A stretch of DNA of 64,000 nucleotides. Source: Mycobacterium sp. 3519A (GTDB lineage: Bacteria > Actinomycetota > Actinomycetes > Mycobacteriales > Mycobacteriaceae). Below are positions 54,184 to 64,000 of the stretch, piece by piece. How positions within the stretch are numbered: the stretch's first letter is position 1; every line of letters begins with the position of its first letter. Position numbers and translations under genes: made by a program. The DNA is taken from positions 620,001-684,000 of the forward strand of contig NZ_OESG01000012.1 of NCBI RefSeq assembly GCF_900240945.1. The letters run 5' to 3'. The notes below the pieces were generated by a model. The model was not told where the DNA came from. It worked only from the letters and a program-made list of their open reading frames with translations, and made no database searches.

Positions 54184-54588
54184 TTACTCGTCGAAGCGGC
54201 GGCGGAAGCGGTCTTCCATCCGGCTGGTGAACGAGCCACCCGAGCCCTTGGCCTTCTTCTGCCGCGGCCCACCGGGTTCAGCGCCTGAGCGGTCGCGACC
54301 GCCCGCGACACGCGGACCGGTGATGGCGTAGATCACGCCGCCGAACATCACCAGAAAGCCGATCACCGAAAGGATCGGGAAGCTGCCAATCATGGTGGCC
54401 TTGAAAGCGACACCGCAAACCAGCATGGCCAGACCGATCACAAAGAGCGCGGCGCCCTGAAGGCGGCGCCGGGCCGAGGGTGCGCGCAGAGTCCCACCGC
54501 GGACGCTCGAAGCGAACTTGGGGTCCTCGGCATAGAGCGCGCTCTCGATCTGGTCGAGCATGCGCTGCTCATGATCGGAGAGTGGCAT
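54184..54588 (-). CDS. DUF3040 membrane protein (Rv2169c-like)
   Basis: 134 aa. The conserved actinobacterial N-terminus MPLSDHEQRMLDQIESALYAEDPKFA defines DUF3040. Two membrane helices follow (~45-62 and ~68-90), then a basic Arg/Lys/Gly-rich cytoplasmic tail ending RMEDRFRRRFDE. The function is unknown. It is transcribed as a single gene with its own terminator and is divergent from the GNAT gene. Confidence 0.92.
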   Translation of the reverse strand: MPLSDHEQRMLDQIESALYAEDPKFASSVRGGTLRAPSARRRLQGAALFVIGLAMLVCGVAFKATMIGSFPILSVIGFLVMFGGVIYAITGPRVAGGRDRSGAEPGGPRQKKAKGSGGSFTSRMEDRFRRRFDE

Positions 54589-54775
54589 TCGTCCCTCCTT
54601 GCCGGCCCTGCCGTCTCAAACGTTCAAACTTCAGTGTGCTCGCATTTACGGGCACCTAACAGTCATGATACGAGGTCAATCTGAGCCGTACCACCTACTT
54701 GGATCCTCGATTCTATGACGAAGGCCGCGACCGTGAGGCGGTGCCACCTGGAGGCCTCGGTCACCCAATAATGGT

Positions 54776-55417
54776 GTGGACGGTCCGCTCGACACCCGAG
54801 AGAGGCAACGAGAGTTGGCGACGTTTCTCATCGATCTCTCGCCGAGCGATATGCAACGGCGTCTCGGTGACGCGCTCGCGGTGTACGTCGACGCAATGCG
54901 CTACCCCCGCGGCACCGAGGAGCAGCGGGCGTCGATGTGGCTGGAGCACACCCGGAGACACGGCTGGAAGGCCGTCGCAGCGGTCGAGGTGGCCGAGCCG
55001 GCCGACGACGCCGGGCGCTCACCGGCGGCGCTGGCCTCGGCGCCGCTGCTCGGCATCGCATACGGCTACTGCGGTGCGCCCGACCAGTGGTGGCAGCAGC
55101 AGGTCGTGCAGGGTCTGCACCGGGTCGGCGCGGACCGGACCCGGATCGCGGAGCTGATGACGAGCTACTTCGAGCTGACCGAGTTGCACATCGCGCCGCG
55201 CGCACAGGGGCGCGGACTCGGTGAAGCGCTGACCCGTCGGCTGCTGGCCGACCGCGGCGAGGCGCACGTGTTGTTGTCGACCCCGGAGATCAACGGCGAG
55301 GCCAACCGGGCGTGGCGGCTGTACCGGCGGCTCGGATTCGTCGACATCATCCGCGGCTATCACTTCGCCGGCGATCCGCGCGCCTTCGCGATCCTGGGCC
55401 GGGCTTTACCTCTCTGA
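54776..55417 (+). CDS. GNAT family N-acetyltransferase (Rv2170-like)
   Basis: 213 aa from GTG 54776. The acetyl-CoA-binding motif appears as ELHIAPRAQGRGLGEALTRRLLA (R-x2-G-x-G/A), and the C-terminal part has NRAWRLYRRLGFVDIIR. The long N-terminal half with W-W-Q-Q-Q-V acts as a substrate region. Acyl-CoA-dependent N-acetylation is predicted. The M. tuberculosis neighbour-equivalent Rv2170 has been linked to isoniazid acetylation, as I recall; whether this protein does the same cannot be inferred. Followed by lppM 37 bp downstream. Confidence 0.9.
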   Translation: MDGPLDTRERQRELATFLIDLSPSDMQRRLGDALAVYVDAMRYPRGTEEQRASMWLEHTRRHGWKAVAAVEVAEPADDAGRSPAALASAPLLGIAYGYCGAPDQWWQQQVVQGLHRVGADRTRIAELMTSYFELTELHIAPRAQGRGLGEALTRRLLADRGEAHVLLSTPEINGEANRAWRLYRRLGFVDIIRGYHFAGDPRAFAILGRALPL

Positions 55418-55454
55418 GCCTCTGTGAGAGCGTCCGATCTGGCACGATGACCAC

Positions 55455-56120
55455 GTGCCCGCTCGCTCCCGCCGGATCCGCAAGCTCGCGGTGGTGTTGC
55501 TACTGGTGCTCGTCCTGCCGCTGGCCGTTGGCTGCGTGCGGGTACGCGCGTCGATCACGGTGTCTCCCGACGACCGGGTCTCGGGACAGATCGTCGCCGC
55601 GGCCAAACCGCGCAACGCCGACGACAAGGGCCCGCAGCTGCTGAACAATCTGCCGTTCGCGCAGAAGGTGGCCGTCTCGGACTACGACCGCGATGACTAC
55701 GTGGGGTCTCAGGCCGTGTTCTCGGACCTGACCTTCGCCGAGCTGCCGCAGCTGGCCAACATGAACCGGGACGCCGCTGGTGTCGACATCTCGCTGCGCC
55801 GCGCGGGTGACCTGGTCATTCTCGAGGGCCGCGCCGATCTCACCTCGCTCAACGACCCCGAAGCCGACGTATCGCTGTCCGTGGCGTTCCCCGGCGAGGT
55901 CACGTCCACCAACGGCGACCAGGTGTCGGCCGAGGTGGTCGAATGGAAGCTGCGACCCGGCGTGGTCAGCACCATGAACGCGCAGGCCCGCTACACCGAT
56001 CCCAGCGCCCGCTCGTTCACCGGCGCGGCGATCTGGCTGGGCCTCGCGTCGTTCCTGGTGGCCGGGATCATCGGGGGTATTGCGTATACGAGTCGGGACC
56101 GCTCGCCCCGGCCGACGTGA
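55455..56120 (+). CDS. lppM: Lipoprotein LppM
   Basis: 221 aa from GTG 55455. A signal peptide ends with lipobox AVGC (Cys ~27). The mature domain (~30-185) is the LppM beta-barrel-like domain (DUF3153-like) with V-R-ASITVSPDDRVSGQIVAA. A second hydrophobic helix (~192-212, GAAIWLGLASFLVAGIIGGIAY) and a short basic end follow. In M. tuberculosis LppM (Rv2171) affects phagosome maturation. It is adjacent to idsA2 on the same strand. Both the gene order and the domain support the call. Confidence 0.92.
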   Translation: MPARSRRIRKLAVVLLLVLVLPLAVGCVRVRASITVSPDDRVSGQIVAAAKPRNADDKGPQLLNNLPFAQKVAVSDYDRDDYVGSQAVFSDLTFAELPQLANMNRDAAGVDISLRRAGDLVILEGRADLTSLNDPEADVSLSVAFPGEVTSTNGDQVSAEVVEWKLRPGVVSTMNAQARYTDPSARSFTGAAIWLGLASFLVAGIIGGIAYTSRDRSPRPT

Positions 56121-56165
56121 AAGCTCTAGTCTGAGAGCACTCGGGGGCGAGTACACACAGACTGA

Positions 56166-57281
<1,116 letters not shown>

Positions 57282-57285
57282 CAGC

Positions 57286-58935
57286 ATGACGACCCCTACG
57301 CCGACGCTGGCCGCGAAAACCGGTCTGGCGCATCATCTTTGGAGACTGAAGTCGTTTGCGGCGTCGCCGCAGGCGCGGCCAGCGCTGCTCGGCGCGGTGG
57401 GCGCGGTGCTGATCACCGCGGGCGGCCTCGGTGCGGGCAGCACCAGGTTGCACGATCCGCTGCTGGAGTCGCTGCACGTGTCTTGGCTGCGGTTCGGCCA
57501 CGGCCTCGTGCTGTCGTCGGTGCTGCTGTGGATCGGCGTCGCACTGATGCTGTTCGCGTGGCTCTGGTTGGGCCGACAGTTGTTCGACCGCACCGCAACC
57601 GAATACACGATGGTGGCTACTACGGGCTTCTGGCTGGCACCGCTACTGCTGAGCGTTCCGGTGTTCAGTCGGGACACCTACTCGTATCTGGCACAGGGCG
57701 CACTGCTGCGCGACGGATTCGATCCGTACGTCGTCGGCCCGATCGACAATCCGAACTCGTTGCTGGACAACGTGAGTCCGATCTGGACGACGACGACGGC
57801 GCCCTACGGGCCCGCGTTCATTCTGGTGGCCAAGTTCGTCACGATGCTGGTCGGCAACGACGTGGTGGCGGGAACCATGCTGCTACGGCTGTGCATGCTG
57901 CCGGGCCTGGCCCTGTTGATCTGGGCGGCGCCGAGGGTGGCCCGGCACGTCGGCGCCGACGGCGCTGCCGCACTGTGGATCTGCGTGCTGAACCCGTTGG
58001 TGATCATCCACCTGATGGGTGGGGTGCACAACGAAATGCTGATGGTCGGCCTGATGATGGCGGGCATCGCGCTGACGTTCAGCGGGCGCCACATCTGGGG
58101 GGTGGCACTGATCGCGGTCGCAGTGGCCGTCAAAGCCACAGCGGGACTGGCTCTCCCGTTCATGGTGTGGGTGTGGATGCGACACCTCCGCGATAAGCGG
58201 GGCTACCGCCCGGCGAAGGCGTTCGCCGCGGCGACCGCGGCCTCGGGCCTGATCTTCGTCGCGGTGTTCGCGGTGTTGTCGTGGCTGGCCGGGGTGGGCC
58301 TCGGGTGGCTGACCGCGCTGGCGGGCTCGGTGAAGATCATCAACTGGTTGACCATACCGACCGCCGCGTCCAACCTGATTAATGCGATCGGCGGCCTGCT
58401 GTTCCCGGTGAACTTCTACGCGGTGCTCGACGTCACCCGCATCATCGGCATCGCGATCATCGCGATATCACTTCCCTTGCTGTGGTGGCGGTTTCGGCAC
58501 AGCGACCGCGAGGCGCTGGTCGGCATCGCGTTGGTGATGATCGTGGTGGTGCTGTTCGTCCCCGCCGCGCTGCCGTGGTACTACACCTGGCCGCTGGCGG
58601 TGGTGGCGGCGCTGGCCCAGTCGCGTCAGGCGATCGCGGTGATCGCCGGGCTGTCGACGTTTATCACGGTGATATGGAAGCCCGACGGCGCCCACGGCAT
58701 GTACTCGTGGATCCATGTGTTGCTGGCCACGGCTTGCGCTGTGGCGGCGTGGTATTCGCTGGCCCGGTTCGACTGGCGGGCGGTCAATAAGCCACGACCG
58801 CGGGCGGTCAATAAGCCACGACCGCGGGCGGTCAATAAGCCACGACCGCGGGCGGTCAATAAGCCATCGCTTGGGCCCGACGCACCACTTCCCGGGCCTG
58901 ATGCGAATGCAACGCGTCCACAGGACGCGCATTAG
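57286..58935 (+). CDS. mptA: Alpha-(1->6)-mannopyranosyltransferase A
   Basis: 549 aa, about 12-13 membrane helices, a polyprenyl-phosphomannose-dependent GT-C enzyme that extends the alpha-1,6 mannan core of lipomannan/LAM. The first extracytoplasmic loop has the catalytic-type acidic motif: FSRDTYSYLAQGALLRDGFDPY. The C-terminal tail after the last helix is unusual: an 8-residue unit RAVNKPRP is repeated three and a half times because of a 24-bp DNA repeat. The tail then runs antisense through the end of the Rv2175c-like gene (80-bp convergent overlap). Starts 4 bp after idsA2. Confidence 0.93.
   Translation: MTTPTPTLAAKTGLAHHLWRLKSFAASPQARPALLGAVGAVLITAGGLGAGSTRLHDPLLESLHVSWLRFGHGLVLSSVLLWIGVALMLFAWLWLGRQLFDRTATEYTMVATTGFWLAPLLLSVPVFSRDTYSYLAQGALLRDGFDPYVVGPIDNPNSLLDNVSPIWTTTTAPYGPAFILVAKFVTMLVGNDVVAGTMLLRLCMLPGLALLIWAAPRVARHVGADGAAALWICVLNPLVIIHLMGGVHNEMLMVGLMMAGIALTFSGRHIWGVALIAVAVAVKATAGLALPFMVWVWMRHLRDKRGYRPAKAFAAATAASGLIFVAVFAVLSWLAGVGLGWLTALAGSVKIINWLTIPTAASNLINAIGGLLFPVNFYAVLDVTRIIGIAIIAISLPLLWWRFRHSDREALVGIALVMIVVVLFVPAALPWYYTWPLAVVAALAQSRQAIAVIAGLSTFITVIWKPDGAHGMYSWIHVLLATACAVAAWYSLARFDWRAVNKPRPRAVNKPRPRAVNKPRPRAVNKPSLGPDAPLPGPDANATRPQDAH
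58777..58866 (+). repeat. 24-bp tandem repeat (3.75 copies) at the mptA / Rv2175c-like junction
   Basis: Perfect units of 24 bp at 58777-58800, 58801-58824 and 58825-58848, plus 18 bp of a fourth. Each starts CGGGCGGTCAATAAGCCA. The last unit includes the stop and final codons of the minus-strand gene (TCA ATA AGC CA). In the plus strand each unit adds eight residues to MptA. Confidence 0.95.
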
Positions 58936-59260
58936 CCTGCCGCTCTTTGCTTCCGTCGTGGCTGATGGTCAGCGACGGATCCGGGGTGAACAGCCACCGC
59001 ACGATCTCGGTGTCGTGGTAGCCGCCGTCGTGCAGCACGACGAGCAGCCCTGGCAGGCTCTTCACCACGTGGCCGGTGTCGTCGAAGAACACCTTGGGCA
59101 CCACCACCGTGCCGTCGCGGCGCACCGCGACCAGGTGGCCGTCCCGCAATTGCTGATGCACTTTCGTCACGGCAACCCCGAGCAAATTCGCAACGGTGGG
59201 TAGGTCGTATACGTCCTCGCCGGGGTCCAGAACATCGTCGGCGGCCGGAATGCTGCTCAC
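58856..59260 (-). CDS. DNA-binding protein, Rv2175c family (PknL substrate homologue)
   Basis: 134 aa from GTG 59260. A winged-helix/HTH-like N-terminal half (VYDLPTVANLLGVAVTKVHQQLRDGHLVAVRR) is followed by V-VPKVFFDDTGHVVKSLPGLL and a C-terminal half ending NARPVDALHSHQAREVVRRAQAMAY, nearly identical in pattern to M. tuberculosis Rv2175c. That protein binds DNA and is phosphorylated by PknL on an N-terminal Thr. The short N-terminus here (SSIPAADDVLD) lacks the longer leader. It is divergent from pknL with 36 bp between starts. Confidence 0.93.
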   Translation of the reverse strand: MSSIPAADDVLDPGEDVYDLPTVANLLGVAVTKVHQQLRDGHLVAVRRDGTVVVPKVFFDDTGHVVKSLPGLLVVLHDGGYHDTEIVRWLFTPDPSLTISHDGSKERQANARPVDALHSHQAREVVRRAQAMAY

Positions 59261-59296
59261 CGCACAGAGTCTAGGTCCAAAGGGGCGCCTCGTAAC

Positions 59297-60514
59297 ATGT
59301 GTTCGGTGGAGGCCTACCAGCAATCCGACCCACTCATCGGGGCGGTGCTGGACGGGCGCTATCGCGTCGAGGTGATGATCGCGACGGGTGGCATGTCCGC
59401 GGTGTACCGCGGACTCGATCTGCGGCTCGATCGGCCGGTGGCGCTGAAGGTCATGGACTCCCGGTACGCCGGAGACCACCAGTTCCTCACCCGATTTCAG
59501 CGCGAGGCCCGTGCGGTGGCCCGGCTCAAGGACCCCGGCCTCGTCGCGGTGTACGACCAGGGCATCGACGGCCAGCATCCCTTTCTGGTGATGGAACTCA
59601 TCGAGGGGGGCACGCTGCGCGAACTGTTGCGCGAACGCGGCCCGATGCCGCCGCACGCGGTCGCCGCGGTGTTGCGACCGGTGCTAAGCGGCCTGGCGGT
59701 GGCGCACCGCGCCGGCCTGGTGCACCGCGACATCAAACCGGAGAACGTGTTGATCTCCGACGACGGCGAGGTCAAGATCGCTGACTTCGGTCTGGTGCGA
59801 GCCGTCGCCGAGGCCAAGATCACCTCCACCAGCGTCATTTTGGGCACGGCAGCCTACCTGTCGCCGGAACAAGTCAGCACCGGCGACGCGGGACCACGCA
59901 GCGACGTGTACTCCGTCGGCATCCTGGCCTACGAACTGCTGACCGGGGTCACGCCGTTCACCGGGGACTCGGCGCTGGCGGTCGCATACCAGCGGATGGA
60001 CAACGACGTCGCACCCCCCAGCCGCAGGATCGCCGGTGTGCCAGCACAATTCGACGAGTTGGTGGCCCACGCGACCGCACGCGAACCCGCCGACCGCTAC
60101 GCCGACGCGCACGACATGGGCGCCGATCTGGAGGCGATCGTCGCGGAACTCGCACTCCCCCCGTTCCGCGTGCCCGCACCCCGCAACTCCGCGCAGCACG
60201 CGTCGGCGGCGTTGCACCACAGCCAGATGGGTGACCAGCAGGCGACCGCCGTGACCACCGCGAGGCCGCCCGCCCCCGCCGTGCTGACCCCCCGTCAGCA
60301 CACCCGGGAACTCACCCGCGACAGCTGGCCGCAGCAGCCCGAATATGCGCCCGGCTCAGGGCAATTCGCCGGAATCGATCTCGAGGACTTCTACTGGGCC
60401 CGGCAGCGCGCCAGACGTGTGCTGGTGTTCTGGGTACTCAGCGTGTTGACACTGACCGCCCTGATCGCCGCCGCGGCGTGGACGCTCGGCAGCAATATCG
60501 GCAATCTGGTCTAG
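59297..60514 (+). CDS. pknL: Serine/threonine-protein kinase PknL
   Basis: 405 aa. The kinase domain (~20-280) has ATGGMSAVYRGLD (glycine loop), ALKVMD (Lys), HRDIKPEN (catalytic loop), DFGLVRA and GTAAYLSPEQ (activation segment). A Pro/Gln-rich linker leads to one C-terminal membrane helix (~378-400) with only ~5 residues beyond, so there is no external sensor domain, as for PknL. It phosphorylates the divergent Rv2175c-type regulator in M. tuberculosis. ATG 59297 is used; GTG 59306 is an alternative start. Confidence 0.95.
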   Translation: MCSVEAYQQSDPLIGAVLDGRYRVEVMIATGGMSAVYRGLDLRLDRPVALKVMDSRYAGDHQFLTRFQREARAVARLKDPGLVAVYDQGIDGQHPFLVMELIEGGTLRELLRERGPMPPHAVAAVLRPVLSGLAVAHRAGLVHRDIKPENVLISDDGEVKIADFGLVRAVAEAKITSTSVILGTAAYLSPEQVSTGDAGPRSDVYSVGILAYELLTGVTPFTGDSALAVAYQRMDNDVAPPSRRIAGVPAQFDELVAHATAREPADRYADAHDMGADLEAIVAELALPPFRVPAPRNSAQHASAALHHSQMGDQQATAVTTARPPAPAVLTPRQHTRELTRDSWPQQPEYAPGSGQFAGIDLEDFYWARQRARRVLVFWVLSVLTLTALIAAAAWTLGSNIGNLV

Positions 60515-60515
60515 C

Positions 60516-60716
60516 TCAACAGACGAACGGCACACCTGGCTGGCAGCGTCCGCTGGCGGCGTGCATCCAACCGTCGTGGCGTGCCATGAACAGCGCTAAG
60601 CGTCGTCGACCGGACCACCCGCAGGTGCACCCCGCCGTGCGGCCGGTGACGGTGACCACGCCGGAGAACGCCGGCGCGGTACTCAACTGTTTCAGGTCGA
60701 CAACTGCGGTGCTCAA
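60516..60716 (-). CDS. Small Cys-containing hypothetical protein
   Basis: 66 aa from TTG 60716, with GGGGGA 8-9 bp upstream on the minus strand. GC-rich third positions fit real coding. It contains four Cys in C-x-C-GW...C-QPG-x6-C spacing and a W-x2-H segment, suggesting metal binding or a disulphide fold. I do not recognise a named family. It is convergent with pknL (1 bp between stops). A plus-strand alternative frame (60478-60759) overlaps pknL and is less likely. Confidence 0.45.
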   Translation of the reverse strand: MSTAVVDLKQLSTAPAFSGVVTVTGRTAGCTCGWSGRRRLALFMARHDGWMHAASGRCQPGVPFVC

Positions 60717-60872
60717 GAAAGTTCCCCCACATCCTCAAACGGCCACCTGCCCCAAGTAGCCACCACAAAACAATATTGACAGGGGCGCAAGTAATAAATC
60801 GGGTGTTTCCCTATCTCGGTTTCCGGGTGTTGCGCCGCCAGGCACCAATCACTACAGTCGTAGTGAAATAAT

Positions 60873-60886
60873 TCATCACTTGATGA
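60873..60886. promoter_or_regulatory. Palindromic operator candidate upstream of the monooxygenase
   Basis: TCATCA-CT-TGATGA, a perfect 6-2-6 inverted repeat, lies 21 bp upstream of the ATG at 60908, in a locally AT-rich stretch (60850-60900). Its position fits a repressor site between promoter and start. No regulator gene is adjacent, so the binding protein is unknown. Confidence 0.4.
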
Positions 60887-60907
60887 GATCACAACGAGGT
60901 GGTTGAA

Positions 60908-63998
<3,091 letters not shown>

Positions 63999-64000
63999 CC

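Noticed and set aside
58777..58866. CRISPR-like array
   Set aside because: The units are directly adjacent with no spacers, and no cas genes are present. It is a simple tandem repeat.
60478..60759. Plus-strand 93-codon frame after pknL
   Set aside because: It overlaps the pknL 3' end out of frame and has no ribosome-binding site. The minus-strand TTG frame is more plausible.

Overview
The window is high-GC actinobacterial DNA. Its gene order identifies a Mycobacterium/Mycolicibacterium chromosome, probably a fast grower. The diagnostic blocks are pyrD – PEBP protein – M20 peptidase – tRNA-Leu; the division and cell-wall (dcw) cluster from wag31 to mraZ; and GNAT – lppM – idsA2 – mptA – Rv2175c-like – pknL – aroG. 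These follow the M. tuberculosis Rv2139–Rv2178c order as I recall it. Identifications come from reading the translated sequence; no database search was run.

Region 1 (1–3.2 kb) holds the 3' part of pyrD, a deazaflavin-type reductase, a PEBP protein, an M20 peptidase and tRNA-Leu(GAG). Region 2 (3.2–32 kb) is an accessory block between the tRNA and the Rv2143-like phosphoribosyltransferase. It carries a PE-PPE-domain protein, an SDR lacking the usual catalytic lysine, a GlcD/GlcE-like oxidase, ctaD, a one-polypeptide assimilatory nitrate reductase, and an operon (tctC-tctB-tctA-usp-cax). That operon is divergent from a CitA/CitB-type two-component system. Next come a group II intron inside a 13E12/DUF222 HNH gene, an insertion sequence with 31-bp inverted repeats plus the remnant of a second copy, and two translationally coupled phospholipase D paralogues. 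A serine-hydrolase-fold lipoprotein without its catalytic Ser and Lys, an amidotransferase and an epimerase complete the block.

Region 3 (32–54 kb) is the dcw cluster, mostly on the minus strand: mraZ, rsmH, an ftsL-like gene, pbpB, murE, murF, mraY, murD, ftsW, murG, murC, ftsQ, ftsZ, pgeF, yggS, sepF, yggT, wag31. Many genes overlap by 4 bp (ATGA/GTGA). Three GTGG repeats at 10-bp spacing precede mraZ. A lipoprotein gene runs against the cluster between ftsQ and ftsZ. The 3' end of the ftsL-like gene has a rearrangement of inverted copies that changes and truncates its C-terminus.

Region 4 (54–64 kb) holds a DUF3040 protein with an intrinsic terminator, a GNAT enzyme, LppM, a polyprenyl diphosphate synthase, the mannosyltransferase MptA, an Rv2175c-like DNA-binding protein and the kinase PknL. 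It ends with a possible small Cys-containing protein, an FAD monooxygenase and AroG. At both convergent pairs here (mptA/Rv2175c-like and monooxygenase/aroG), short tandem repeats contain the last codons and stop of the minus-strand gene and extend the plus-strand protein.

The strongest unusual signals are the group II intron whose removal restores a 539-codon HNH reading frame, and the inverted-copy rearrangement in the ftsL-like gene.
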